DNA of 35,751 nucleotides from positions 1-35,751 of the forward strand of contig JAAYYF010000166.1 in assembly GCA_012515535.1 (NCBI GenBank). Reading direction: 5' to 3'. Shown in pieces: positions 15,814-26,996 of this stretch. The stretch's first letter is position 1. The number at the start of each line of letters is the position of its first letter. Source of the DNA: Deinococcales bacterium. GTDB lineage: Bacteria > Deinococcota > Deinococci > Deinococcales > Trueperaceae. The notes below the pieces were generated by a model. It was not told the origin of the DNA. It made no database searches and worked only from the letters and a program-made list of their open reading frames with translations. Both the position numbers and the translations under genes were made by a program.

Positions 15814-18800
15814 TCAGCCCACCAGGTAGAGCAGCTCGATGACCGCCCCCACCAGCTCGGAGGCCTTGAGGCCGCGCTTCTTGATGCTGAAGCCGGGCGG
15901 GTAGGTGGTGGGCTCGACGGAGAACGGCAGGCCCTTCACGCGCTTGGCGTCGTAGTCGATGGTCTCGAGCGCGACGTCGAACGACAGCTGCACGTCGGTC
16001 ATGTGCTCCTTGATGGTCGCCACGCCCTTGGCGCCGGCCAGCAGCCGCAGCCGCGCCAGCTCCACGAACGCCTTCACCTCGGGCGGGAACGGCCCGAACG
16101 CCTCGCGCATCTCGCGCGCCACGTGGCTCACCTCGGCGAGGTTGACGGTCTCGGCCAGACGCCCGTAGTAGTTGATGCGCACGGCGTCGTCCTGGATGTA
16201 GGTGGGGCTGAGGCGCGCGTCGACGTCGAGGTCGACGGTCACCTGGGGCAGCTCCTTGGCGCGCTGCTCGCCCTTCAGCTTGGCGATCTCCTCGGCCAGC
16301 ATCTCGGTGTACACCTCTAGCGACACGGCGCTGATGTTGCCGTGCTGCTCGGGGCCCAGCAGGTTGCCGACCCCGCGGATCTCCATGTCCTTCTCGGCCA
16401 GCAGGTGGCCCGAGCCCAGGTCGTTCAGCTCGGCGATGGCGTAGAGGCGCCGCTGCGCCTGCTCGGTGAGGCGGCCCGGGTAGAACATGTAGGCCCACGC
16501 CTCGGTCTGGCGCCTGCCTACGCGCCCGCGCAGCTGGTAGAGCTGCGCCAGCCCCAGGCGGTCGGCGCGCTCGATGATCAGGGTGTTGGCGCCGGTGATG
16601 TCGAGGCCCGACTCCACGATGGTGGTGGAGAGCAGCACGTCGTAGGCGCCCTCCTCGAAGCCGATCATGATCTCCTCGAGCTCGGCCTCGTGCATCTGGC
16701 CGTGCGCCACGCCCACGCGCGCCTCGGGCACGAGCTGGCCGAGGGTGCGGGCGCGCAGGCCCATCGAGCCGATGCGGTCGTGGATGTAGAACACCTTGCC
16801 GCCGCGCTCCAGCTCGGTGAGGATCGCCTCGCGCGCCACCAGCGGGTCGTACGGCTGCAGCACCGTCTGGATCGGCTTGCGCCCCTCGGGGGCGGTGCTG
16901 ATCTGCGACACGTCGCGCAGGCCCACCAGGCTCATGTAGAGCGTGCGCGGGATGGGCGTGGCCGACAGCGACAGCACGTCGAGGTTGGCCTTCAGGCCCT
17001 TGAGGCGCTCCTTCTGGCCCACGCCGAAGCGGTGCTCCTCGTCGACGATCAGCAGCCCCAGGTCCTTGTAGACGATGCCCTCGTTGAGCAGGCGGTGGGT
17101 ACCCACCACCACGTCGACGGTGCCTTCCTTCAGGCCCTTGAGCACCTCGCGCGCCGCGGCGTCGGAGGTGAAGCGCGACAGCATCTCGACGCGCACCGGC
17201 AGCCCCGCGAAGCGCTCCCGGAAGGTCTCGTAGTGCTGGCGCGCCAGCACCGTGGTGGGCACCAGCACCGCCACCTGCGTGGCGTGGCCGAGCGCGCGGT
17301 GGGCGGCGCGGATCGCCACCTCGGTCTTGCCGAAGCCCACGTCGCCCGACACCAGGCGGTCCATGGGCACGGGGCGCTCCATGTCGGCGTGCACGTCGCG
17401 CACGGCCTGCGCCTGGTCGGGGGTGAGGGTGAAGGGGCAGTTCTGCTCGATGAGCACGTCCCACTCGGGCTGCGGCGGGAACGGCCGGCCCTCGCTGACC
17501 TGGCGCTGGGCGTAGGTCTTGATGAGCTCGGCCGCCAGCTCCTCGGCGCTGGCGCGCGCCTTCTCGCGGGCGCGCGCCCACTCGTTGGTGCCGAGCGTGG
17601 AGAGGCGCGGCGGGTCGTCGGTGGTGCCCGGGTGGCGCCGCAGCAGCGGCAGCAGCTCGACGGGCAGGTAGAGCTTGCCCTCGCCGGCGTAGTGCAGCTT
17701 CAGGTAGTCGCGCGTGACGCCCACCACCTGGCGCGGCTCCAGGCCCATGAAGCGGCCGATGCCGTGGTCGGGGTGGATCAGGTAGTCGCCGACGGTGAGC
17801 TGCGAGGCGTCGTGGACGCGCTTGCCGGCGAGCTTGCGCGGCTTGCGGTCGCCCTGGTAGCCGTACAGCACGTCCTCGGTGAGCACGACCTCCATGCGGG
17901 CGTCGTCCTTGTAGCCGCCCTGCGCACCGCGCGCCAGCACCAGCGACACCTGGCCCGGGTGGGCCTCCACGCGGTTGCGCCAGTGCGACTCGACCGCCTC
18001 GATGACCCGCTCGCGCAGGTAGCGCCCGGTGCGCTCGAACCTCAGCAGCAGCTGCACCGAGTAGCCGTCGTTGAGCCACATGTGCACGTCGGCGGCGAAG
18101 TCGGAGAGCTTGCCGCGGTAGTAGCCCAGCGGCTCGAGCGCCGGCGCGCGCTCGCTCAAGGGCAGCGGGTCGCGGCCGAACGACACCGCCTCGCGGGCGG
18201 CCAGGTGCTCCCACAGCCACGCCGCCTGCTCCTCGCCGAGCTCGCCGGGGTAGAGCTCGGGGGCGTCGAGGAACACCGGCCCCGGCAGCAGCTCGAGCAG
18301 GCGCGCCGTCCACTCGTCGCGCTCCAGGTTCTCGAGGGTGCGCGGCGCCAGCACGTAGCGCTCCTGCTCGGCGCCGTCGACGGTAAGCGTGTCGAGCTCG
18401 TCGCCGAAGAACTCCAGGCGCACCGCGCCCTCGGGCTCGGCGTCCTCGCTGGGGGCGGCCTCGGGGTAGAGCACCACGGTGTCGCCGCGCACCACGAAGC
18501 CGGGCGCCTCGTCGCGCTCGAAGCCGTACTCCACCAGCCGCGTCAGCAGCTCGTCGCGGCGGTAGTCGCGGCCCTTCACGAGCTCGAGGGCGTAGCGCTC
18601 GGGGCTCCGGGGGAAGGCCGCCACGGCGCGCTCCAGGCTGAGCACCACCTTGTCGCGCTTCTCGTGCCAGTCGGGGAGGCCCGGGTCCACGCTGCGCAGG
18701 GCGCCGAAGACGTGCGTGTCGGAGTAGAGCGGCAGGCGCGCCTCGGTGGTGAGGAGCACGGCGGGCCCCTCGTGGCGCGCGAACAGCGCCAGGCGCGCCA

Positions 18801-18894
18801 CGCTGGCCAGGCCTAGCAGGCGCTCGCCGGCGCTCGGGCGTTCGGCGCCCTCGGGGGCCGCTGCGGGTCGGGTGTGGGGGGTAACGGTCGTCAT
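15814..18894 (-). CDS. mfd: Transcription-repair coupling factor Mfd
   Basis: Mfd is a DNA translocase that removes RNA polymerase stalled at lesions and recruits UvrA. From the N-terminus there is a shortened UvrB-like region ('[20 protein letters not shown]', '[13 protein letters not shown]'), then the RNA-polymerase-interacting domain ('[18 protein letters not shown]'). A RecG-like motor follows with Walker A '[12 protein letters not shown]', '[13 protein letters not shown]', '[12 protein letters not shown]' and '[17 protein letters not shown]'. The C-terminal TRCF domain, about 110 residues, is complete. The 1,026-residue length is shorter than the roughly 1,150 of E. coli but fits Thermus/Deinococcus-like Mfd. 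ATG at 18894 is preferred over the frame's first start at 18954 because the extra 20 codons (cysteine, basic residues) match no Mfd feature. It lies 70 bases after rsmI. Confidence 0.95.
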   Translation of the reverse strand: MTTVTPHTRPAAAPEGAERPSAGERLLGLASVARLALFARHEGPAVLLTTEARLPLYSDTHVFGALRSVDPGLPDWHEKRDKVVLSLERAVAAFPRSPERYALELVKGRDYRRDELLTRLVEYGFERDEAPGFVVRGDTVVLYPEAAPSEDAEPEGAVRLEFFGDELDTLTVDGAEQERYVLAPRTLENLERDEWTARLLELLPGPVFLDAPELYPGELGEEQAAWLWEHLAAREAVSFGRDPLPLSERAPALEPLGYYRGKLSDFAADVHMWLNDGYSVQLLLRFERTGRYLRERVIEAVESHWRNRVEAHPGQVSLVLARGAQGGYKDDARMEVVLTEDVLYGYQGDRKPRKLAGKRVHDASQLTVGDYLIHPDHGIGRFMGLEPRQVVGVTRDYLKLHYAGEGKLYLPVELLPLLRRHPGTTDDPPRLSTLGTNEWARAREKARASAEELAAELIKTYAQRQVSEGRPFPPQPEWDVLIEQNCPFTLTPDQAQAVRDVHADMERPVPMDRLVSGDVGFGKTEVAIRAAHRALGHATQVAVLVPTTVLARQHYETFRERFAGLPVRVEMLSRFTSDAAAREVLKGLKEGTVDVVVGTHRLLNEGIVYKDLGLLIVDEEHRFGVGQKERLKGLKANLDVLSLSATPIPRTLYMSLVGLRDVSQISTAPEGRKPIQTVLQPYDPLVAREAILTELERGGKVFYIHDRIGSMGLRARTLGQLVPEARVGVAHGQMHEAELEEIMIGFEEGAYDVLLSTTIVESGLDITGANTLIIERADRLGLAQLYQLRGRVGRRQTEAWAYMFYPGRLTEQAQRRLYAIAELNDLGSGHLLAEKDMEIRGVGNLLGPEQHGNISAVSLEVYTEMLAEEIAKLKGEQRAKELPQVTVDLDVDARLSPTYIQDDAVRINYYGRLAETVNLAEVSHVAREMREAFGPFPPEVKAFVELARLRLLAGAKGVATIKEHMTDVQLSFDVALETIDYDAKRVKGLPFSVEPTTYPPGFSIKKRGLKASELVGAVIELLYLVG

Positions 18895-18944
18895 GGGCAG
18901 GCGCTCCCGAGCTCGGTGCTCGACTCCAGCGGCCACGAAGCATG

Positions 18945-18962
18945 GCCGCGCCACGGCGCGGC
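18945..18962 (-). other. Short hairpin between rsmI and mfd
   Basis: A 7-bp GC-only stem (GCCGCGC/GCGCGGC) with a 4-base loop sits just after the rsmI stop. It could reduce read-through into mfd but is too short and lacks a T-run for a firm terminator call. Confidence 0.3.
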
Positions 18963-18964
18963 GC

Positions 18965-19810
18965 CTACTCGGGCCCGCCCGCGTCGTCCGGGTGGTCGAG
19001 CGCCAGGCGGTACGCCTCGTTCCTGGGGGCGCCCAGGGCGCTCAACGCGTCGCGTAAGAGCCTACCGCGAACGCCCGCCCCGGCTAGTCGCTCAGCCGTC
19101 AGCGCCAGGTCGGCGGCCTGCTCGCCCGCGTCGGGCTGCGGCGCCGGGCCCACCACCACCACGATCTCGCCGCGCGGCGGGGTGGCCGCGAAGTGGGCGG
19201 CGAGCGCCTCGAGGCTGCCGCGGCGCGTCTCGTGGTGCAGCTTGCTGAGCTCGCGGCTGACGCTGGCGGCGCGCGCTTCGCCGCAGGCGGCGGCCAGGTC
19301 CGCCAGCGTGGCGGCGAGGCGGTTGGGCGACTCGTAGAGCACGCTGGTGGCGGTGGCCGCGGCGATCGCCTCCAGGCGACGCTTGCGCTCGCCGCCCTTG
19401 CGCGGCAGGAAGCCCTCGAAGGTGAAGCGCGCGGTGGGCAGGCCCGACTCGACGAGGGCGGGCACGAAGGCGGTGGCGCCGGGCAGCACCTCGACCGCCA
19501 CCCCGAGCTCCAGGGCGATGCGCACCAGGTCGCCGCCGGGGTCGCTGATGCCGGGGGTGCCCGCGTCGGTCACGTAGGCCACGTGCGGGTAGCGCTCGAG
19601 CAGGCCGGGCGCCCGCGCCTCCATGGTGTGCGCGTCGAGGCGCTCGAGCTGGGCCTCGATGCCGTAGCGGTCGAGCAGCGCGCGGCTGTGGCGGGTGTCC
19701 TCGGCGGCGACCACGTCGGCGAGCGCCAGCACCTCGAGCGCGCGCTGGGTGACGTCGCCCAGGTTGCCCACCGGGGTGGGGACCAGGGTGAGGCGGCGCT
19801 CGGCGCTCAA
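18965..19810 (-). CDS. rsmI: 16S rRNA 2'-O-methyltransferase RsmI
   Basis: RsmI uses S-adenosylmethionine to methylate the ribose of C1402 in 16S rRNA, close to the decoding centre. The 281-residue protein has the family N-terminus '[20 protein letters not shown]', '[21 protein letters not shown]', the SAM-site '[18 protein letters not shown]', '[18 protein letters not shown]' and '[17 protein letters not shown]'. All are diagnostic of RsmI within the tetrapyrrole-methylase fold superfamily. The start is TTG, overlapping the stop of the DUF104-like gene (TTGA), which implies translational coupling. The gene lies in a minus-strand run ending with mfd. The C-terminus (after about 215) contains a weaker helical tail, '[22 protein letters not shown]', as in other members. 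Confidence 0.95.
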   Translation of the reverse strand: MSAERRLTLVPTPVGNLGDVTQRALEVLALADVVAAEDTRHSRALLDRYGIEAQLERLDAHTMEARAPGLLERYPHVAYVTDAGTPGISDPGGDLVRIALELGVAVEVLPGATAFVPALVESGLPTARFTFEGFLPRKGGERKRRLEAIAAATATSVLYESPNRLAATLADLAAACGEARAASVSRELSKLHHETRRGSLEALAAHFAATPPRGEIVVVVGPAPQPDAGEQAADLALTAERLAGAGVRGRLLRDALSALGAPRNEAYRLALDHPDDAGGPE

Positions 19811-20010
19811 GCGCTGCGGCTGAGCCGCCCGCGGTAGGCGGGGATGGGGTTGGCGCGGCGCGTGGTGCGGCGGCGCAGGGCGGCCGCGAGGCTGGCGCGG
19901 ATCAGCTCCGCCTCGCCGACGGTGACCGTCACGTGCGCCCCTTCGGGCAGGTTCACGCCCTCGGCCAGCTCCACCTTGCCGTGCCTAACGATGCCCTTGT
20001 AGGCCCGCAT
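19807..20010 (-). CDS. DUF104-like small protein
   Basis: A 67-residue protein whose first half, 'MRAYKGIVRHGKVELAEGVN' followed by LPEGAHVTVTV, matches the beta-barrel pattern of the DUF104/AF2212-like family. In archaea and cyanobacteria members of this family are often antitoxins of PIN-domain toxins. Here the second half is a basic Arg-rich tail. No PIN toxin gene is adjacent: the next genes are rsmI and a membrane protein. A role as an antitoxin is therefore not supported, and a small RNA- or DNA-binding role would fit the tail but is speculative. The start at 20010 has a strong GGAGGA site. It overlaps the upstream membrane-protein gene by 26 bases and rsmI by 4. Confidence 0.7.
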   Translation of the reverse strand: MRAYKGIVRHGKVELAEGVNLPEGAHVTVTVGEAELIRASLAAALRRRTTRRANPIPAYRGRLSRSA

Positions 20011-20263
20011 CGTCCTCCTCCGGGGGCTCGAGGACGAGCCCGCTACCCAGTCTACCCGCATGGGCGCCGTCCGCCCGTTCGGTCGGCCGCGCCCGCACCC
20101 GGCTGGCGCGCACGTACCAGCCCACGGCGGTCAGCCCCGCCACCAGCAGGCTCACCGCCACCCCGGCGTTGCGGTGCAGCCCCAGCGCCTCGGCCAGCCG
20201 CGCCAGGAGCGGCAGGGTGAAGGTGGCGGCGGCCAGCACGCCGAGCAGCGCAGCGTAGTTCAC
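19985..20263 (-). CDS. Small two-helix membrane protein
   Basis: An unrecognised 92-residue protein with two hydrophobic helices (about 2-20 and 33-51). They are joined by a short loop 'LAEALGLHRNAG' and followed by a charged cytoplasm-like tail. The GTG start lies 43 bases after the SpoIID gene stop. Its last 26 bases overlap the start of the DUF104-like gene in another frame. No function is suggested by sequence. The hydrophobic pattern and third-position GC in the helical part support coding; the tail is less certain. Confidence 0.6.
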   Translation of the reverse strand: MNYAALLGVLAAATFTLPLLARLAEALGLHRNAGVAVSLLVAGLTAVGWYVRASRVRARPTERADGAHAGRLGSGLVLEPPEEDDAGLQGHR

Positions 20264-20306
20264 GCCTCGCCTCGCTCAGGGCCGGCGGCGGCTGCCACGC
20301 GCCGCC

Positions 20307-21440
20307 TCAGCGCCCGTCGGCCACGAACAGCGTGAGCGACGTCGAGGGGTAGTAGTAGGCCAGGATGCGGCTGTAGTCGTAGCCGGCCAGCGCCAGGGCG
20401 CGTGCGCCGTACTGGCTCATGCCCACGCCGTGGCCCCAGCCGTCGCCGCGCACCGTGAGGCCGCCCTGCACCGTGAAGCGCGTGGACTTCAGGCCCCAGG
20501 AGCGCGCCAGGCGGGTGAGGGTGCTGCCGCGCAGCACGCGCGTGCCGGCGGTGCCGCTGACCTCGAGCTCGGTCACGCGCCCCGACTCGCTGAGGCGCAG
20601 CACGCGCAGCGACTGCGCCGTGCCGACCCCCAGGCCCGCCGCCTCCAGGCTGCTCGACACGGTGGCGGCGTCGAGGCGGGTGACCCAGGCGCGGTGGGGC
20701 GTGGTGGCGGGGGTGTCGGCGCGCGCCACCAGGTAGGGCAGCGCCGCGCCCCACACCTCCTGGCTCGACGCCAGCATGCCGCCCGAGTCGGCGTGGTAGT
20801 AGGTGCGCGCCATGCTGCCAGCGTAGGTCACCACCACGCCGGCGGTGGCGGCGACGGCGGCGTCGGTGCGCGGGTGCTCGACCTCGACCCCGCGGTAGAC
20901 CTGGCACTCGACGGTGGCGCACAGGTCGTAGCGCCCGCCGGGGTCGAGCGAGGTGAGGGTGTAGCTGCGCGCCGCCACCGCCTGCGCCTTGAGCGCCTCG
21001 AGCGGCCAGGAGGCCGACATCTCGGAGGGCACCACCCCGCGCAGGTACGACTCGATGTCGAGCACGTTGACGACCTCGACCTCGTCCTCGACGGCGCTCA
21101 AGCGCACGGCGCCGCGGTAGCGGTTGCCGTTCACGCGCAGGTAGCTCTCCTCCCCCTCGGCCTCCAGCAGCAGGCGCGCGCCGACCGCCACGCCGTCGAC
21201 GTAGAGCAGGCCGCCCGAGGCCGTCACCGGCCAGCTGAGCGGGGCGGGGGTGGCGAAGCGCGGGCGGCCGTCGACCGCGCCGCGGTGCGGGCCGGTGGCC
21301 CCCACCTCGACGCTGGGCGCGAGCGCCAGCAGGACGCGCACCTGGCGGTTGATGGGCTCGAGGCCCTGGGCGTGAGCGGCGGCGAGCGCCAGGAACAGGA
21401 GGGCGGGCAGGAGTCGACGCAGGAGGGTACGGCGCGGCAT
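20307..21440 (-). CDS. Secreted SpoIID/LytB-domain protein
   Basis: This 377-residue exported protein belongs to the SpoIID/LytB family of peptidoglycan lytic transglycosylases and amidase enhancers. A signal peptide (residues 1-25, AAHAQ) precedes a long N-terminal strand region. The catalytic core has 'IESYLRGVVPSEMSASWP' with the probable catalytic Glu140, 'LKAQAVAARSYTL', and 'YDLCATVECQVYRG' with Cys174 and Cys179, spaced like a possible zinc or disulfide pair. It also has 'YYHADSGGMLASSQEVWG' and the terminal 'GWGHGVGMSQYGARALA'. In spore formers SpoIID strips denuded glycan; here it more likely remodels the wall during growth or division. It is the first gene in the minus-strand run toward mfd. 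A GATACT element lies 9 bases upstream of its ATG. Confidence 0.9.
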   Translation of the reverse strand: MPRRTLLRRLLPALLFLALAAAHAQGLEPINRQVRVLLALAPSVEVGATGPHRGAVDGRPRFATPAPLSWPVTASGGLLYVDGVAVGARLLLEAEGEESYLRVNGNRYRGAVRLSAVEDEVEVVNVLDIESYLRGVVPSEMSASWPLEALKAQAVAARSYTLTSLDPGGRYDLCATVECQVYRGVEVEHPRTDAAVAATAGVVVTYAGSMARTYYHADSGGMLASSQEVWGAALPYLVARADTPATTPHRAWVTRLDAATVSSSLEAAGLGVGTAQSLRVLRLSESGRVTELEVSGTAGTRVLRGSTLTRLARSWGLKSTRFTVQGGLTVRGDGWGHGVGMSQYGARALALAGYDYSRILAYYYPSTSLTLFVADGR

Positions 21441-21518
21441 GTCCGGCCCAGTATCGCCCGTGCCCCGCGCGGCGACCAGCTACAAACCCCACAGGCGCGG
21501 GGCGTGCGAACATGGTGC

Positions 21519-22367
21519 ATGTTCACAACCGATCTGCTGAAGGAGAAGGTCGTCCTCGTGACGGGTGGCGGCAGCGGCCTCGGGCTCTCCATGAGCCGGC
21601 GCTTCCTCGAGCTGGGAGCGCGGGTGGTGATCGCCAGCCGGCGCCTCGAGCTGCTGGAGCAGGTCGCCGCCGAGCTTCGCGCCGCCACCGGCGGCGAGGT
21701 GCTGCCGCTGCAGCTCGACGTGCGCGACCCCGAGGCGGTGAGCGCCACGCTCGACGCCGCCGAGGCGGCGTTCGGCCGCGTGGACGCGCTCGTCAACAAC
21801 GCCGCCGGCAACTTCATCTCCCCCACCGAGCGCCTGTCGCACCGCGCCTTCGACGCCGTGCTGGGCATCGTGCTGCACGGCACCGTGTACGCCACGCTGG
21901 AGCTCGGCAAGCGCTGGATCGCGCGCGGCCAGCCGGGCGTGGTGCTGTCGATCGCCGCCGCCTACGCCGAGCGCGGCTCGGGCTACGTGGTGCCGTCGGC
22001 GGTGGCGAAGGCGGGGGTGGTGAACCTGATGCGCTCGCTGGCGGGCGAGTGGGGGCGCTACGGCATCCGCTTGAACGCCATCGCGCCCGGCCCCTTCCCC
22101 ACCGAGGGAGCGTGGAGCCGGCTGATGCCCACCCCCGAGATCGAGGCGCTGTTCGAGAGCCGCGTGCCGCTGGGGCGCGTGGGCGAGCACGCGGAACTGG
22201 CCAACCTGGCCGCCTACCTGCTCTCCGACCACGCCGGCTTCGTGAGCGGCGACCTGATCTACATCGACGGCGGCATGTCGGCGGGCAACGCCGGCGAGTT
22301 CAACCTGCTAGAGCGCGTGACGCCGGAGCAGTGGGACGCGCTGGCGGCGCTGCGCCGCAAGGGCTGA
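21519..22367 (+). CDS. 2,4-dienoyl-CoA reductase, SDR family (DECR type)
   Basis: This 282-residue short-chain dehydrogenase/reductase is expected to use NADPH to reduce 2,4-dienoyl-CoA during beta-oxidation of unsaturated fatty acids. The cofactor motif is 'TGGGSGLG' (15-22), and 'NNAAGNFISPTERLS' follows. Instead of the usual YxxxK it has the DECR-type catalytic stretch 'YAERGSGYVVPSAVAKAG' (Tyr, Ser, Lys). 'NAIAPGPFPTEGAWSRL' and the C-terminal extension 'GEFNLLERVTPEQWDAL' closely match mammalian mitochondrial DECR1. The enzyme is unlike the flavin-containing FadH of E. coli. ATG at 21519 was chosen; a GAACAT box sits 5 bases upstream. It is single and faces the small anchored protein, with only 4 bases between stops. 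Confidence 0.88.
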   Translation: MFTTDLLKEKVVLVTGGGSGLGLSMSRRFLELGARVVIASRRLELLEQVAAELRAATGGEVLPLQLDVRDPEAVSATLDAAEAAFGRVDALVNNAAGNFISPTERLSHRAFDAVLGIVLHGTVYATLELGKRWIARGQPGVVLSIAAAYAERGSGYVVPSAVAKAGVVNLMRSLAGEWGRYGIRLNAIAPGPFPTEGAWSRLMPTPEIEALFESRVPLGRVGEHAELANLAAYLLSDHAGFVSGDLIYIDGGMSAGNAGEFNLLERVTPEQWDALAALRRKG

Positions 22368-22371
22368 GACC

Positions 22372-22791
22372 CTAGAGGTCGACGCCGTTGGGCATCTCGA
22401 GGCGGAACAGGCCGGTGGCGTCGCGGTAGGTGACCGTCACGGTGTAGACGCCGCCGCCGCGCTCGAACAGCCGGTCGAAGGCGATGCGCTGGCCCTGGTG
22501 CCAGGTCTGCTCGAACACCACCTGCTCGGCGCCCGCGCCCTGCCCGGTCTGGAAGCTGCTGGGCCGCTGGTAGCGCACCTGCAGCGACACGCTGCCGCGC
22601 CGCACCTCGCCCCTGAAGGTGACGGGCATGTCGGTGCGGGTGACCGTGCGCCGGCTCGTGTCGGCGGCGTGGTCCTTCTTGTAGACGAAGACGGGCGTCT
22701 GCGTGGGGACGCCGAGGTACCAGCCGCGCGTCTCCCCTACGGCGAAGAACACCACGGCCAGGATGATGAGGAAGGTGAGGAGACCGCGCAT
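22372..22791 (-). CDS. Hypothetical single-pass anchored protein
   Basis: An unrecognised 139-residue protein. One N-terminal helix (about 3-20, LLTFLIILAVVFFAVG) anchors or exports it. The rest is a beta-rich outer domain with alternating strands ('PVTFRGEVRRGSVSLQVRYQ', 'VVFEQTWHQGQRIAFDRLF', 'VYTVTVTYRDATGLFRLEM'), possibly a sandwich fold. No Cys or catalytic motif is seen. The ATG is 6 bases after TATACT, implying a leaderless message of its own. It is the only gene between the reductase and aconitase. Confidence 0.7.
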   Translation of the reverse strand: MRGLLTFLIILAVVFFAVGETRGWYLGVPTQTPVFVYKKDHAADTSRRTVTRTDMPVTFRGEVRRGSVSLQVRYQRPSSFQTGQGAGAEQVVFEQTWHQGQRIAFDRLFERGGGVYTVTVTYRDATGLFRLEMPNGVDL

Positions 22792-22797
22792 GGCGCG

Positions 22798-22803
22798 AGT
22801 ATA
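22798..22803 (-). promoter_or_regulatory. -10 box TATACT for leaderless anchored-protein mRNA
   Basis: TATACT is separated from the ATG at 22791 by CGCGCC. It is the closest to the TATAAT consensus among the leaderless starts in this window. Confidence 0.6.
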
Positions 22804-22855
22804 AACAGGTCGCCGACGCGGCGCAGCGGGAAAACCCTCGCCGGCGGAGACAGCG

Positions 22856-22886
22856 CGGCCCGCGGTCGCTGGTGGACCGCGGGCCG
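22856..22886 (-). terminator. Terminator hairpin after aconitase
   Basis: Twelve-base arms CGGCCCGCGGTC and GACCGCGGGCCG with a 7-base loop, starting 45 bases after the aconitase stop at 22931. No T-run follows on the minus strand. Confidence 0.6.
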
Positions 22887-22930
22887 GCCGGGGCGGGGCG
22901 CCCCCTGCCCGTCAAGCGCGAAGGCCAACC

Positions 22931-25663
<2,733 letters not shown>

Positions 25664-25762
25664 CCTCGTCTCCTTCTCGTGGGTGAAGCACGCTCGAAGC
25701 CGCGCCCCCCGGGGTCGCCGGAGGGTCGCCTCTGACCACAGTGTGAGACTACTCTAGGTGAT
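25664..25762. promoter_or_regulatory. Divergent aconitase/regulator control region
   Basis: 99 bases separate the two start codons. The plus-strand -10 TACTCT (25750-25755) is 7 bases from the regulator GTG. For aconitase, TAGTCT or TAGAGT on the minus strand near the same place could serve, leaving a leader of about 80 bases. TCTGAC (25731-25736) and GTCAGA (25765-25770) form an inverted pair around the promoters and could be an operator. Confidence 0.45.
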
Positions 25763-26488
25763 GTGTCAGACGAGGAATCACCTAGCCGTAGCCGACCCGC
25801 GCTCAAGCCCCCCGCCGACGCCGGGGCCCCCGCCGAGGGGGCGCCCGCGCGCCGCACCCGCATCGTCAGCGACCCCGCGGCGGCCGAGGCGCTCACCGAC
25901 CAGACCACCCTCCGGCATCTGGCCCCCTTCCTCGGCCGCACGCTCAGCGTCTCCGAGGCGGCGCGCGAGACGGGCGAGAAGGCGAACACCACTCTCAAGC
26001 GGGTGCAGCGCTTCCTGGAGCTGGGACTGCTCGAGGTGGTGGGGGAACGCAAGCGCGCCGGGCGGCCGATCAAGCTCTACCGCACGGTAGCAGACGTCTT
26101 CTTCGTTCCCTTCGAAGCCACTCACGCCGAGTCGCTGGAGGCCGCGCTGGCGGAGCGCGACGCCTACTGGGAGCGGCTGCTGCGCCGCAACGTGGTGCGC
26201 ACGCGCAGCGAGCGCCTCGGCACCTGGGGCACGCGCTTCTACCGCGACGCGCGCGGCCGCCTGCAGGTGCAGACGGCGGTCACGCCCGACGCCAACGCCA
26301 CCACCCTCGCCCCCGACGCCCCCGCCGTGCTCTCCTTGTGGCGCGACCAGCTGACGCTCGACTTCGAGGACGCCAAGGCGCTGCAGCGCGAGATGTTCGC
26401 GCTGGTGCAGCGCTACCAGCAGAAGCGCGGCTCGCAGCGCTACCTGGTGCGCATGGGGCTGGCGCCGGTGCTGGAGGAGGAGGGTTAA
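25763..26488 (+). CDS. Winged-helix transcriptional regulator
   Basis: A 241-residue protein with a winged helix-turn-helix at about 44-110. It reads 'LTDQTTLRHLAPFLGRTLSV', then 'SEAARETGEKANTTLKRVQR', then the wing 'VVGERKRAGRPIKLYRTVA'. This is the ArsR/MarR-like layout in which the second helix recognises DNA. About 40 disordered, Pro/Ala-rich residues precede it. The C-terminal 130 residues are helical and charged, with no recognised ligand domain and no metal-binding Cys. Its gene is divergent from aconitase, so it may control acnA, itself, or both. The GTG start is supported by TACTCT 7 bases upstream. Confidence 0.78.
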   Translation: MSDEESPSRSRPALKPPADAGAPAEGAPARRTRIVSDPAAAEALTDQTTLRHLAPFLGRTLSVSEAARETGEKANTTLKRVQRFLELGLLEVVGERKRAGRPIKLYRTVADVFFVPFEATHAESLEAALAERDAYWERLLRRNVVRTRSERLGTWGTRFYRDARGRLQVQTAVTPDANATTLAPDAPAVLSLWRDQLTLDFEDAKALQREMFALVQRYQQKRGSQRYLVRMGLAPVLEEEG

Positions 26489-26522
26489 CGCGTGGCTCAC
26501 GCACAGGCGGGGGCCGGACGCG

Positions 26523-26528
26523 TAACAT
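26523..26528 (+). promoter_or_regulatory. -10 box TAACAT for leaderless lipoprotein mRNA
   Basis: TAACAT ends 5 bases before the ATG at 26534, 35 bases after the regulator stop. It supports this ATG over the in-frame start at 26492. Confidence 0.5.
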
Positions 26529-26533
26529 CAGGC

Positions 26534-26902
26534 ATGTCGAACGCACGCCTCGCTTCGCTGGACCTCCGCGCCCTGCTCCTCGTGGCCCTGCTGGCGCTGC
26601 CGCTCGCGGCCTGCGCCCCCGGCGCCTTCGGCGGCGCCAACACCGACGACCCGGTGGTGGCCGAGCTGCAGCGCGCCGCCGAGGTCATCTACCACCGCAT
26701 GGAGCTCGGGCGCCTGGAGCTCGGGGCCTACACCACCACCCCGCTCGTCGACGCGCGCATCCCCGAGGGCGCCACCCTCACGCTGGTGGAGTACGACGCC
26801 GAGAACGGCGCGAGCTACACGCTGCTGCTCACCTCGTCGCGCTTCCCGCAGGGCGCCTGGCGCATCACGCCGCGCGGGGTCGCGCGCACGGCGGGCGGCT
26901 GA
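26534..26902 (+). CDS. Small lipoprotein of unknown function
   Basis: A 122-residue lipoprotein. The signal ends in LPLAAC with the lipidated Cys at residue 27. The mature part starts 'APGAFGGANTDD', then a helix (VVAELQRAAEVIYHRMELG), then three or four strands with 'TTTPLVDARIPEGATLTLVE' and 'ASYTLLLTSSRFPQGAWRIT'. The helix followed by an 'LGAYT...P.G..L' strand pattern loosely resembles the globular part of type IV pilin-like proteins, but the N-terminus is a lipoprotein signal and not a prepilin one. No homolog is recognised with confidence. It faces thioredoxin, with a terminator between. Confidence 0.7.
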   Translation: MSNARLASLDLRALLLVALLALPLAACAPGAFGGANTDDPVVAELQRAAEVIYHRMELGRLELGAYTTTPLVDARIPEGATLTLVEYDAENGASYTLLLTSSRFPQGAWRITPRGVARTAGG

Positions 26903-26934
26903 GGCGCGCCGCCGGCGCCGAGCCACCAAGCGAC

Positions 26935-26960
26935 GGGGCCCGCTGCTCACAGCGGGCCCC
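26935..26960. terminator. Bidirectional terminator between lipoprotein and thioredoxin
   Basis: Perfect 11-bp stem (GGGGCCCGCTG/CAGCGGGCCCC) with a 4-base loop between convergent stops (26902 and 26997). Confidence 0.7.
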
Positions 26961-26996
26961 GCGGCGTTCAGGCCGGTGCGGGCGTCGCCCGGCGGC

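Noticed and set aside
15970-18820. Very long plus-strand frame opposite mfd, and similar ones opposite aconitase (22976-25735) and the ATPase gene (30437-33004)
   Set aside because: Low-complexity translations without motifs. The other strand encodes complete, recognisable proteins, except that the ATPase call rests on its Walker A and helical repeats.
19807-20010. Toxin-antitoxin system
   Set aside because: Only a DUF104-like protein is present. Neighbours are a membrane protein and rsmI, with no PIN or other toxin domain.
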